From Rhizophagus clarus (lineage: Eukaryota > Glomeromycota > Glomeromycetes > Glomerales > Glomeraceae): a stretch of DNA of 64,000 nt. Position 1 is the first letter of the stretch. Every line of letters starts with the position of its first letter. The stretch is taken from positions 620,001 through 684,000 of the forward strand of contig BLAL01000297.1 of NCBI GenBank assembly GCA_015698045.1. The letters are read 5' to 3'. Under the pieces are notes generated by a model. That model was not told the origin of the DNA and made no database searches. It saw only the letters and a list, made by a program, of their open reading frames with translations. The position numbers and the translations under genes are program-made. Below, in pieces: positions 1-10,221 of this stretch.

Positions 1-311
1 ATTATTTTACCTATATTAGGACATTATTACATATTTATTCGACCCTAAAAAAAACTATATTCGACTACTGTATGTAATCCAAATATAATTGATAAATAGG
101 TCGAACTAGAGGTTTTTCAAGGTCGAATAATAAAGCATCATTTTGTATTTTATAAGCAAATAAAAACCATTTATTTTATATATATTGACGTATATAGTAT
201 ATAGTAATATAAGATAATTATATAAACCAACCCGCATATGATCAACTGTACAAAAAAAATATAAAATATCCAGTAATAATTATATAACCAAAAAAATAAA
301 TATAAAATATA
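1..311. other. AT-rich stretch, no gene seen
   Basis: I see no coding potential here. The stretch is AT-rich and contains a few scattered TTCGAC/GTCGAA words. It lies downstream of the last exon of the minus-strand pseudogene that ends at 312. Confidence 0.6.
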
Positions 312-2682
312 CTAATAATATTCGTCTGCATCAAATATTTCATGGAGTTCTTCGTCTTCCGTAGCCCTTCCTTTTCCTTTTCAGTTTTTTTCAGCTTTTT
401 GTTGCTAATATGATACAACATATGATATAAACAAAATTAATTAATGATATTTGCGACGTAAAAATATTAAAATAATTCAACTTACTGTTGTCAAACTTTC
501 GCCGATCTCATCCAAATCATCAGGTCTAGTTGAATTTATTTCTGCCGAATTTAACAAGAAATCTGAATATGGCTCTATTAAATTCAGTTTTATTGGCACA
601 TGATCCTTGTAAGATTGAATCAAATCATCAACCATATCATCATATTCGCTAAAGCCAATGTTTCGTTTGTTTCATCTGTCTCATACATTTTCGTTTTATC
701 GAGTGCCCATTCAGGCGCATTCTCAAGAGGTTTACTAGACATGAAGTAAATATCATCATTATAAATTCGCTTCCGTTGCTTTTTTGCATGTTGAATATAT
801 TCTGCTTCAGGGTCTAATATGTCTCATAATAGCTGTTTTAACTATTAAAACAAAGATAAACAAATATTGAATAAATATTAAAATAGGTTAAGAGCAGTAA
901 TCACTTTAATACCTCGTCTGAATGCCATGACCGATCATATACATGCAAGAACTGCTTATTATCAGGCAATTTTTGTCTTGAATCGTCTTCAGAATCTGAT
1001 TGCTCAATGGAATTACAATCATTCTGTACAAGTATTGGTAATAATTCATCTTTATCGAATTCCTTTATGTTGGCGTCATTTCTTTCGTATAATTTTATTG
1101 CCGCCTTTACTCGTCTATTTTTTTTCTGTTAAATATATAAAGATTAATTTCAAATGACTAAAAAGAAGTGCATTAAAATAAAATACTGCTTACTTCAGAC
1201 AATCACGCATTCACGTGCATCCTACAGTTGACTTTGTCTAATTGGCCTGATAGTCGTTTCTGTTATCTATCTCTTTTATGCTTGTGAATCAATCGTAACC
1301 AGTTCAACAATTGGGTTACAGACGGATTATAATGTCCACTCATCAACCTCTTTAATTCAGGTATCAATTTTTCGTATATCTTTGCTGTCTGTTCACTAAA
1401 AGTCTTGCCGTAATCCAACTGATATTCTTCAGGTATTTGACCTTTCAAGAGGTTCTTCATTTCGTCCTAAACAATAAGAGGAAATAATAAAAGCTGTATA
1501 TATACATTAACACAATTCAGCTGCAAATAGTCTTGTAAAATTCTTACTCTTGCAGCTGAAGCGGCAACTTCATCAGGCGATTTCTCTCTCAATTTTAATC
1601 TTTTATTGGAGTGTTTTGGTGAATATTGCTGCGGAGAATTGATAGTTTTTCGAGGTGTGTGAAGTTGCTTGAGCCGTTGAAGTTCTTCTTGGAGAATTTT
1701 ATTCTCTTTACATAATTGGTTCGATTCATCATCAAAAATTTCATTAAACTGCCGTAGTAAGGAATTTTCCTCCTCAACTTTACAGACACAGTCTTGCAAA
1801 TTATCTATTTTTCGTTTCATTTCTGATACTTTGACCTTTTTCTGATTCAATTCATTCTGTAGTCGAAGGGTTTCATTTTTTAAATTTCCTAGCTCTAAAT
1901 TACCTATTTTAAATTATAAGGATATGTATCAAATCGTAACGAACAGATGTAATATAATAAATATCAAAATATAACAAAAAATTTAGTTTACCCACTTCTT
2001 CATTACTTGGTCGAACATTTCTTGGTGCTCCTTCTTCGTGATATAAACGGTAACTTTTCGGTACATTAATATTAGGATATCTTTTAATAATATCAGAAGT
2101 TTGTTGAGATTGAGTTTGAGTTTGACTTAATGAGGCTAAAATATCTTGCGAAATAACGAGTCTAAAGGGAGCTGTAGTATTAGTATTTAGTGATGTTAGT
2201 GTTGAAGCAATATTTCGTGGTGTGGCAATATTTCGTGGTGTAGACGAGGCGGTGGTATTAATTGGTGTTAACACTTGTGGTGTGGCAATATTTCGTGGTG
2301 TAGTATTAGTTGGTGTTGACGCTCGTGGTGTAGCAATATTTCGTGATGTAGTATTAGTTGGTGTTGACGCTTGTGGTATGGCAATATTTCGTGATGTAGT
2401 ATTAGCTGGTGTTGATGCTCGTGATGTGGCAATATTTTGTGGTGTAGTATTAGTTGGTGTTGACACTCGTGGTGTGGCAATATTTCGTGGTGTAGTATTA
2501 GTTGGTGTTGACGCTCGTGATGTGGCAATATTTTGTGATGTAGATGAAACGGTGGTATTAGTTGGTGTTGGTGTTAAAGCAATATTTCGTGGAGGAGTTG
2601 ATGTTGTATGTGGCGATGGTGTAGATGTACCAGCAATATCTGGTGAAGGAGCATTTGGTTTTGATGGTTTCTTACAAGCCAT
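312..2682 (-). pseudogene. Six-exon gene with Thr/Pro repeat N-terminus and coiled coil, broken
   Basis: Function not recognised. I read six exons on the minus strand: 2682-1992, 1903-1548, 1466-1194, 1125-913, 841-486 and 404-312. The introns are 68-88 nt with GT..AG ends; splice phases agree at every junction except where exon 5 is short by one base. ATG at 2682 opens MACKKPSKPNAPSPD. Then come about eight 16-aa Thr/Pro/Ala repeats, a linker, a coiled coil rich in Glu/Leu (exon 2) and acidic C-terminal segments. Disablements seen: TAA at 1263-1265, TGA at 1203-1205, TGA at 824-826, a net 1-bp loss near 655-670, and TGA at 381-383. If the first stop is real, exons 1-3 still give a 416-aa protein. 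Probably one member of a fungal multigene family; it has no visible catalytic motif. Confidence 0.6.
2216..2585 (-). repeat. 48-bp coding tandem repeat (16-aa Thr/Pro units)
   Basis: About eight imperfect 48-bp units lie inside exon 1 of the minus-strand pseudogene. Each encodes a variant of TPTNTTPRNIATPRAS. The 48-bp period keeps the frame, so unit number can change without breaking the reading frame. The opposite strand is also open here, only because the units are in frame on both strands. Confidence 0.85.
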
Positions 2683-3308
2683 TATTGTTTTAAAATTATT
2701 TTTATTTTTTTTAAAAAAGAAAAAAGGGCGATTTTTTTGTATAGAACGAGGAAATTGGACCACTATTTATATCTATTTCTTTACTATCAAATTAGACTTT
2801 TAACAATTAACGATCACAAATATTTGTATAAAATTAGACTTTCAATAGGCGTGATCAAATTAGACTTAAACTTTCGCATCAAATTAGACTTTTAATTAAT
2901 TAAACATATATTAAACATATCAAATTAGACTTTCAATCATTAGCCATTAATGATCAGATTAGACTTAAACTTTCGCATCAAACTAGACTTTCAATTAATT
3001 AAACAGTTAAATCGCATTGAGTGCATGGTATGGTATATATTTTATTTTTTAAATTTCAGTTTTCGTTTAATTTTCTATTCAACTTCTTATGTCTAATTTT
3101 TCATATTCAAATTTGTCTATTTTGTTAATTATACCATCAATATCATTTTAAAACGAAATATAATCACAATATCACTAAAAATTCGACATCACTAAAAATT
3201 TGATATTAATAAAAAATCACTATTAATTAAATATAACAAAGTATATTATAACTTTATTCAACGTAAAAATCATATTACAACTTTATCGTATCTGACTTTT
3301 ATCAAAAA
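2683..3308. repeat. Intergenic region with repeated AAATTAGACTT words
   Basis: No gene. Between about 2787 and 2995 the word AAATTAGACTT (or a close variant) occurs about eight times at irregular spacing. Several copies share longer context such as CTTTCGCATCAAA. The cluster lies just upstream of the Plavaka-type transposase start, so it could be the subterminal repeat region of that element; that is inference. The rest is plain AT-rich sequence. Confidence 0.55.
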
Positions 3309-4386
3309 ATGAAAAAAGGGGGAAGAAAACGCATTGCTACTAATATCATAGACGAATATAATAATCCTAGTTCATCGACCTCTGAACAAACATCTACTGA
3401 ATTTACGATAAGAAAATCAAGAGAGAAGGTTCCGTGCTTTTACAGCTATTGTAATGGGAAAATGGTCAATCCACGTACGAAGGAGCAACATGAGCAAATG
3501 AATGAGCAAACAACTTCTTTAGAACCATTAAATCGCAATAAGGCTCTAATGTCTCAAGAGTTAGTAGAACTGATTGATTCAACAATATTGTTAGCAGAAT
3601 CACAAGATATGACAATGTCTATTGATACACATTCTGATAATGATACGTATGAGGAACAGAAATATATATTTCTTCCATGCAAAAAAAGGGAAAAGCCAGG
3701 CACATTTCGTCGTATCACAGAAGTTGAGCTAGTCGCTGAAGATTTCTCTTATAATGTGCCAGCTGAATATGACACGGATGATATCTATACTAGTGAATCT
3801 TCGACACAAGAAGATTCTCCTAATGATGAAGATAACGATTTTTCAGATAATTTTGAGAATTACTCTCATCCTATGTTCGACATACCGGATATTTCAGACA
3901 CACCAGATATTTCAGAATTACCAACAGATGAATTAATTAAAGGGATTTTGATATGGATTATGAAGTTCACGTCAAGTCATAATATACCAAATACCGCAAT
4001 TGAAGAATTAATACAATTTATTAAAATAATATTGAAAGTATGTAAAAATATCAATTACGAATCATTCCCAAATTCATTGTACATGCTAAGAAAAAAGTTA
4101 ATACTTTTTAATCGATTTACGCAGTTTGCAGCCTGCCAAAAATGCCACAAATTATACAAAAAAGAGGAGATAATATCAAAAGATAATAATACCGTTATGA
4201 AATGCAGCCATGTCAAATTTCCAAATTCGGTTACAAAGAGATTAAAACAATGTCGTACTCCTTTAGGGAAGAAAATTTCTTTAAATAATAATATATCAAT
4301 TGTTCCTGAATTAATTTATCTGGTCTCGAATATACAATAGCAGCTTTGTAGTATATTTAAGCGGCCAGGATTTGAAGAATTACTGC
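3309..4386 (+). pseudogene. Plavaka-type transposase, segment 1 (N-terminus)
   Basis: This is the N-terminal part of a transposase of the Plavaka (CACTA-related) type that is abundant in fungi. Visible are a basic start (MKKGGRKRIATN), a Cys/His cluster FYSYCNGKMVNPRTKEQH, a long acidic region, and a second Cys/His region beginning with FAACQKCHKLY. TAG at 4338-4340 interrupts the frame, which is open again to 4386 (SIFKRPGFEELL). There the Polinton-like element begins, after ACTGC at 4382-4386. The frame resumes at 18752. The domain order and the tail match segments at 18752-19031, 33485-34420 and 39388-39905, so I treat all four as one gene. Confidence 0.75.
4382..4386. repeat. Left target site duplication ACTGC of element A
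   Basis: ACTGC immediately precedes the left TIR, and the same five bases follow the right TIR at 18747-18751. With one copy and the element removed, transposase codons before and after read through in the same frame. Confidence 0.85.
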
Positions 4387-5123
4387 GTCGTCGGTACTGG
4401 ATTATGCCCAGCGGAGGCTAAAGCCCCTATACATCCCCCCTCCGAGGTAAAATCCTATCAGATCCCCTTCCAGTTAGCCTCCCAGCGCCTTTACGGCGCG
4501 TCTCTAACAATACCATAGATAAATACCATTTCCCCAGTCCAACTTACTATATATACTCCTCAGACCATCCTAAGACCAATCATCAGACCATAGAAACATA
4601 ACAAATAAGCATCAAAATCACGAAATAAAGGCAAAATCATATACAACATCAGTGTGGTCTAATGGTCTAAGGAGAATTCCCAAAAAAGTCCTCCAAAAAT
4701 TAAGGTCTTTATATAAAAACTTTTTGGAAAAATCTCTCGGACCAGCGAACCAAACCCAAAAGTATCGATTTCACATTTCCAAAGCCTTCAAAACGTCAAA
4801 TCAGCTAAAATTCTGGTCCAAAAATTGGTCCAAATTTGTCCTAGGAGAAAAATTCGCTCCTTGGACCAAAATATTAACACCACTTTTAGGTCAATGATCT
4901 TGGTCCAAACTTTGATATATACTTTTCATACGGATCCATTGGCTGAGTCGTCAACATACTAGTCTTCATACGGATCCATCGGCTGAGTTGTCGGCATACT
5001 AGTCATCAGTCATTAGTCATCATACTAGTCATCGATATTGGGCTATGCGATATTACAGGACCTGTTCGTACCTAGGTATATCAACTCAAAGGTGACTATG
5101 CATACAAATATACTGAAAAAAAA
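4387..5123 (+). repeat. Left terminal inverted repeat of element A
   Basis: About 737 bp, starting GTCGTCGGTACTGG and ending in an A-run after ATACTG. It is nearly identical to the reverse complement of 18008-18746, differing by scattered substitutions and small indels. Inside it are two direct copies of a block containing CATACGGATCCAT and GGCTGAG (about 4928-5005) and a short open frame at 4652-4897. The high similarity of the two arms suggests recent insertion or conversion between arms. Confidence 0.9.
4652..4897 (+). other. 81-codon open frame inside the left TIR
   Basis: An ATG-initiated frame (MWSNGLRRIPKKVLQK...) that is basic and rich in Lys, Trp and Phe. The same frame is open in the right TIR at 18236-18481 on the minus strand, with about three substitutions (for example G to R and T to I). 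Staying open in both arms is weak evidence for coding, since the arms are almost identical anyway. The DNA is dominated by the word TTGGTCCAA and may instead be structural TIR sequence. No known domain. Confidence 0.25.
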
Positions 5124-5203
5124 TCGTAATTAAACATAATCGATATATAGGTATCAAAAAAAAATAAATTAAACAAAACTTATACTAAAGTATCAAACTA
5201 ACA

Positions 5204-5737
5204 ATGAGTAACCAAAGTCAATCACACAAAGCATCTCGTGGTCAATTCCTTTTAGCTACACCTACTCAAAAATTTAGTAGCAAAACTCTTAGAAAGTACT
5301 TATATTCAGCTAAGTCTTTTCAACAGCTTGCACTTGCTAAAGAATATCTGATAAGTTACTTTGCACGTAGTGATACAGTTGTATATAAGTGGTTTCCAAA
5401 CAATCAAGTTTTCAAGCATTATTCTCGAAAAGTTGCTGAAGATTCTTTTATCCAAAGTGATTATATAGAATTCAAAGATAATGAAGGAAAGGTAGTTGGC
5501 GCATTTGATATTCAGGCTTGGTTCTTTAGAAATACCCCATTCTTTATTCCTCAAGTGAACCAATATCAGTCTAAAATATATTGTGGTATAGATGGTGGAT
5601 ACTATATCAATGAATTTGCTGGCTTTCTCCATCCTAATCCACCTCCATTTCGTAAATTTAGCCAAGAAATTCACAATCAGGTAAAGCTAATTATCAATCA
5701 TATAGAAGAAGTGCTTTGTTCATCAGATAAAAGGTAA
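5204..5737 (+). CDS. SF3 helicase, N-terminal part (element A)
   Basis: 177 codons from ATG 5204, 80 bp inside the left TIR. The end of the protein (FAGFLHPNPPPFRKF, then a helical segment ending HIEEVLCSSDKR) resembles the region just before the ATPase core of D5-like superfamily 3 helicases. The ATPase core starts 24 bp downstream in another frame (-1 relative). I take 5204-7557 as one gene broken here by a TAA and a 1-bp shift. The sequence between (GTAAGCTTACTATAG) looks like a mini-intron but is only 15 nt, too short. Role if intact: the replicative helicase that opens the element's ends for its own polymerase. Confidence 0.6.
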   Translation: MSNQSQSHKASRGQFLLATPTQKFSSKTLRKYLYSAKSFQQLALAKEYLISYFARSDTVVYKWFPNNQVFKHYSRKVAEDSFIQSDYIEFKDNEGKVVGAFDIQAWFFRNTPFFIPQVNQYQSKIYCGIDGGYYINEFAGFLHPNPPPFRKFSQEIHNQVKLIINHIEEVLCSSDKR

Positions 5738-5760
5738 GCTTACTATAGAAAAATCTGGTC

Positions 5761-7557
5761 ATGCGTATTGCTATTGACCAAAAGATGCAAAAAACAATGT
5801 TTTTATACTCAGGTCCAGGAACAGGTAAAACAATGCTTACGTGGTTTCTTCGTGAAAAAGTTCTTGGCCCAAAAATTACTATGAAAACTGCAAATGAAAA
5901 AATTATCACTGGGCAGTTTAATAAAGAGCTAGAAGGTAAGTGCTTATTAATTTTAGAAGAAATGTCTAATTCCAAATCCACAGACTGGATTACTTTTGCA
6001 AATCGCCTTAAAGACTTTATAGATAGCGACACTCTAATGATAGAAGAAAAATATAGAACATCTTATCCTGTTACCAATATTACGAATCTAATCATTAACA
6101 GTAATAATAGCAAGACCATTCGGTTAGATAGAAATGACAAAAGATATTTCATTCCAGATATCTCAGAAAAGTATGTTAATAATGGTATTGGTATGGACCA
6201 CTACTATGCTCCATTAGATTCAGCTATAAAAGATCCAGAAGTTGGTAAAGCCTTTTATTCCTATGCATTAGAATATATAAAGCTTAATCCAGATTTTGAT
6301 GAACGTAAGATCCCTATGACAAAAACTAAACTAATGATGATAAATAGGGATAATAATAAAGTTCACGAATTCATTAAAGAAAAATATATAATCCAGCATA
6401 AAGATCTAGATGAATCCTCATCTACATTATATCACAATTTTAAAGCTTGGTTTACTACATATGTCAGTTCTAATAAAAAGCCCTCTACTGTACAGGAATT
6501 TACTCGTGCATTAGGAGAGCTTGGAATAAAAGCCAAACAAAAGGTTATTGGAGACCGAAAAGCTAATAAAAAGCTTCAATGGTATTCAGCTACATATGCT
6601 GATCTTTATACTATATTTATGAAAAAGAATATGATAGACGAAGCTGAAAATATTGATATACCTGAAGGTTATGAAGAATCTGAAGTTCTTCGTGATATTC
6701 CACCTGAAAGGCTTCCCAATTCTGTTCATGAGCAAAAGAAAAGTCCACCACCAGTTCCTCCAAAGCCAGCGCATCTAAAGGTAGAAGTAAAAGAAGAAGA
6801 TGCGACTTCTCCATTGACACCATCTGAACCCACCGCTTCAGAATTTGAAAACCCAATAGATGGTTATTTAATGGAACTAGATAATCTCATATCAGCTTCA
6901 GCTAAACCAGAGCAAGAACCAGAGACAGAGCCAGAACCATACGGAATACCTGGTTCTTCTAAACCAATCAAACCATCTACACCACAAGAAGTACCAAAGC
7001 GAGACCCAAAGTCAGTTCAGAAAGCTAATCCTGATCCTATGTCTAAAACGAATACCAGCAAATATTGGGAATGGATAGATAAACATAAATACGATTACAT
7101 AAAGCCCTGGTATAAGAATTCTCGTGATAAAATGATAGATGAGCTATATTCTATAGCCAAAGAATGCTGGGCTAAATATTACGAAGATGATCAATATGAC
7201 TGGGAATTGCTCTTAGCCGAATTGGAAGAATTTGATAATGTTGTAAGAAGAGATAATCTGTATCTCGTCCGATTTGGCGATGCCATAGATAAGCTAAAAG
7301 AATGGATCAAATATAACGATGAGGTAGATAGGCAAATATCATGTTGTGAACTTGCCAACTATCTAAGAAAATACATTGAGAATAAGGAAACTGTATTTGT
7401 AGATCCTCCTTTAGGCTATAAGGTTGCAAAATTACAACCACAGATAATAGAATGCCATAGTCAAATAAACGAACATGAATGTATGGAGGCCAATGGTGAG
7501 GAATGCGAATCTGATTATGACGAAGATGGCTTATATGATGAAATTGATCAAATATAA
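5761..7557 (+). CDS. SF3 (D5-like) helicase ATPase domain with acidic C-terminal extension
   Basis: 598 codons. Residues about 1-300 hold the superfamily 3 core: Walker A GPGTGKT (residues 20-26), Walker B KCLLILEEMS (about residues 60-69), the sensor segment ITNLIINSNN and the arginine-finger region RNDKRYF. A Pro/Glu-rich linker follows (about residues 320-430, with SPPPVPPKP and EPEPE runs). The C-terminal domain is rich in Trp, Tyr and acid (KYWEWIDKHK...) and ends in an acidic tail. SF3 helicases hydrolyse ATP to unwind DNA in viruses and Polinton-like elements. The polymerase gene follows 76 bp downstream on the same strand, which fits a replication pair. The first ATG is only the start of the intact block; the real N-terminus is probably the 5204 segment. 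Confidence 0.85.
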   Translation: MRIAIDQKMQKTMFLYSGPGTGKTMLTWFLREKVLGPKITMKTANEKIITGQFNKELEGKCLLILEEMSNSKSTDWITFANRLKDFIDSDTLMIEEKYRTSYPVTNITNLIINSNNSKTIRLDRNDKRYFIPDISEKYVNNGIGMDHYYAPLDSAIKDPEVGKAFYSYALEYIKLNPDFDERKIPMTKTKLMMINRDNNKVHEFIKEKYIIQHKDLDESSSTLYHNFKAWFTTYVSSNKKPSTVQEFTRALGELGIKAKQKVIGDRKANKKLQWYSATYADLYTIFMKKNMIDEAENIDIPEGYEESEVLRDIPPERLPNSVHEQKKSPPPVPPKPAHLKVEVKEEDATSPLTPSEPTASEFENPIDGYLMELDNLISASAKPEQEPETEPEPYGIPGSSKPIKPSTPQEVPKRDPKSVQKANPDPMSKTNTSKYWEWIDKHKYDYIKPWYKNSRDKMIDELYSIAKECWAKYYEDDQYDWELLLAELEEFDNVVRRDNLYLVRFGDAIDKLKEWIKYNDEVDRQISCCELANYLRKYIENKETVFVDPPLGYKVAKLQPQIIECHSQINEHECMEANGEECESDYDEDGLYDEIDQI

Positions 7558-7633
7558 GGGTTAGTTATTTTATTTTTTTCAAATCTAGTAATGAAAAATT
7601 AGTAATTAAATAAATACTATATATTTCAAAGAA

Positions 7634-9471
7634 ATGTTATCAAGACTAGTTCGTCATTTACCAAATAGGCCGGATATCATAAAAGTTAAGTATAGTGGCT
7701 GTTCGTTCTCTAGAGGAGGGATAGCAAATCTCGATCAAAAACTTAAAGCCCGATATCCAGGCAAACAGTTTCAAATCCTACTTCCTTATGAGAACTGGAA
7801 GCCTGGTCAATGGACTACAAATGGAGAAGATGCAAACCTTTTCTCTCTACTTGATCACTATGATGCGAGTCAATTGCCACCTGACGGTCATAATATGGGT
7901 GATCCAGAGCGATTTGATAACTTTATCATTTATATGAGGGATTCACCGGCAGTATCAGATGGATGTGGCGATACAAATGACTGCCTTTATCAGTGCTTAA
8001 AAGTGGTATATGGTACTTATTCAAGTATGCCTCAAGCCATTGAAAAGCCTGAGTACATTAAGAATATCCTGAACCTTACACGAGATGATCCTATTCCAAT
8101 TGTCTGTATTGAAAAAATAGAACGATTAGCTCGAAGTATTGCTATCAATGTAGTAGGTGATCATACTTATATTTCTAAGAGTCCAGCACAAAGAAGAATA
8201 ACCCTCACTCTCACTAATGGACACTATTCTCTCGTACTCAATCTAGATAGCAAACATCCCAGCTTTGAATGTAAAAGGCCAAAAAAGTTTATAACTTATC
8301 AGGAGAATGAAGTAAATGATATAGTTCACATATATAATGGAAAGGCAATTAAGTCTATTACTGTCCAGCAATTTCAAAAACTTAAGTTTAGCAAAAACTA
8401 CTCCTTCATTCTAGCTAAACGTCAAGAATCATTGGAAAAGGCATATATCAGAATTAATGCTAAACGAGATGCCTTTTTACAGGAGACGAAAAAGCTAGGC
8501 ATCCCAATTGATATATCATTACTTGATTGGAACATAAAGAGAACGGCTCTTTGGCTATTCGAAAAATTAAGTGTAGGTATTCCTGCTAATGAACCCCTTG
8601 ACGCACTTGAAGCGCAATGGATAAGTAAAGCAATGATGGGAGGGCACAAAATAACTGGGAAGGATATGGAAGGAGTTATGATGATACAAGTCTTTATCCT
8701 AGTATTCAGCAGTCAGCTTTATACTTTCCTATCGGTAAAGGTAAGTTTCAGATTTTAAAAGACTTTACTAACCATCGAGGATATAGCCATTTTGGAATAT
8801 TTCGTGCAAGTATTGAAAAAAAGGATACTCCACTATTTCGATATAATTACCACAATGTATATACTCATATTGATCTTATACGTGCCAAAGCTCTTGGCCT
8901 TCAAGTTACATTAATTCAGGATGGAGCTTCTAATGCTCTTATTTATGAAAAAGAAACTCGAATTCGAGGCAGTGTAATCTTTGGAGAGTATGTAGACTTT
9001 CTCTTTAAAATTAAGAATCAAGGTGGTATAGCTGGCCAAGTAGCTAAAAGAATTCTTAATACACTATGGGGTGCACTTTGCCAAAGAAAGAAAACATACA
9101 AGACTCTTACAACATCGAGTAAGTCTTTTGACTTTCCAGATGGTGAGGTATTAGACTCGATTGTACCAATAGGAGAAGAGGAGTGGAGATTCCAGTTTAC
9201 GAATCCAGGTAATCCCTTTAAAGGTGAATACCCTAGAATTGCTCCATTCCTTCTAGCACATGGTCAAAAGTTTATTTCTGAAATGGTACAACCCTATGTG
9301 GATAAAGTCAGACGTATTCATACTGATGGGTTCATTCTAGAAGAAGACGTTAACTCTTCTCCTCTTATAGCCTGTGCTAAAAATGCATTTAAGACTCTAA
9401 AAGCTCTAAAATTTGAAAAAGAAGGAGAGTGTCATGTAAAAAATGCCAACCAAGTGGTATGGACCATATAA
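7634..9471 (+). pseudogene. Protein-primed-type family B DNA polymerase, one frameshift
   Basis: About 612 codons in two frames. Palm motifs are clear: motif A in YDDTSLYPS (about 8686), motif B in KRILNTLWG (about 9047) and motif C in RRIHTDGF (about 9310). A 1-bp loss near 8660 separates the N-terminal block (7634-8660) from the palm block (8660-9471). The N-terminal 300 residues do not show the usual 3'-5' exonuclease motifs. Instead, NDCLYQCLKVVYG and later NGHYSLV look like the Cys and His regions of an OTU-like cysteine protease. Family knowledge: such polymerases copy linear DNA from a terminal protein. The protein is much shorter than usual Polinton polymerases. It sits between the helicase and the 144-aa protein, all on the plus strand. 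Confidence 0.75.
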
Positions 9472-9507
9472 TTAAATATTTTTTTCCTTAGATGTAGAAG
9501 TACAAAG

Positions 9508-9942
9508 ATGGAACACGACGACTCATTACCATTCACAAACAAGCATCCTAGTTTTATCAAGCCAGAAATGTATCTGGCCGAAATTATAAAAGCTTTAAAA
9601 GGTGTCATATTGACAGGTTTACAAGATGGATATGGTAAAGAAAGTTATCTTATAAAGAATCACGTAAACTATATTAAGAAAATAGAATCTGCCAACAATC
9701 CAGAAGGCTATATTCGTTATACAGCTAAGAAATTGTTGCCAAATGAAGAATCATATTATGAGAAAATTGCAAAGATTCGAGCAAAGTATCCATTTAATCC
9801 AGATCTTGCTTTTAGAATTATAAAGGTCTACGATTTATATAAACATATTCCTAAAGAAACTAAAGAAGCACCACCTAGACGTAAACTTACTGAAGATGAA
9901 GCTGAAGACGTCTTAGATGAACTTCTTGGTAATAAGCTATAA
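9508..9942 (+). CDS. 144-aa conserved element protein, function unknown
   Basis: Not recognised by domain. Mostly helical, charged, no membrane segment, with an acidic tail (TEDEAEDVLDELLG). It is related to the 134-aa protein at 60322-60726 in element B: both share an N-terminal helix followed by a Lys-rich stretch with IKK(I/L), a segment of type (N/D)P.(G/E)Y, and a C-terminal ..YKLY/DLYK helix. Presence in two divergent elements supports a real gene with a core role. It starts 37 bp after the polymerase stop. A terminal-protein or virion role is possible but is only a guess from position. Confidence 0.7.
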   Translation: MEHDDSLPFTNKHPSFIKPEMYLAEIIKALKGVILTGLQDGYGKESYLIKNHVNYIKKIESANNPEGYIRYTAKKLLPNEESYYEKIAKIRAKYPFNPDLAFRIIKVYDLYKHIPKETKEAPPRRKLTEDEAEDVLDELLGNKL

Positions 9943-9954
9943 ATTTATTATTCA

Positions 9955-10172
9955 TTTTTTGCATAAAAGGCTGATAACGAAGTAACTTTGTCACTAGGCA
10001 TTATTTATTTTTGCATAAAAGGCTGATAACGAAGTAACTTTGTCACTAGGCATTATTTATTTTTTGCATAAAAGACTGATGACGAAGTAACTTTGTCACT
10101 AGGCAATTTTCATTTTTTTGTACAAAGGCTGATGACGAAGTAACTTTGTCACCAGGTATTATTTATTTTTAG
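9955..10172 (+). repeat. Four tandem copies of a ~57-bp intergenic repeat
   Basis: Four copies of a unit centred on ACGAAGTAACTTTGTCACTA, at spacings of about 55-60 bp. The core ACGAAGTAACTTTGT is an imperfect 15-bp palindrome. The array fills the gap between the 144-aa gene and the 194-aa gene. It could be an operator, a promoter array or a 3'-end signal. The last copy has drifted most (GTCACCAGG). Confidence 0.85.
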
Positions 10173-10221
10173 AAAAAATCATAATTGAACATAGCCTATA
10201 CTAATGTATTAATAAAAAAAG

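Noticed and set aside
2222..2803. 193-codon plus-strand frame rich in Val/Gly/Asp
   Set aside because: Antisense shadow of the 48-bp coding repeat in the minus-strand pseudogene.
5735..5750. GTAAGC...TATAG as a mini-intron joining the two helicase blocks
   Set aside because: Only 15 nt, well below the 65-110 nt introns seen in this window; a stop plus 1-bp shift is simpler.
9955..10172. CRISPR-like array
   Set aside because: The units are contiguous tandem repeats with similar spacers, no unique spacers, and the host is eukaryotic.
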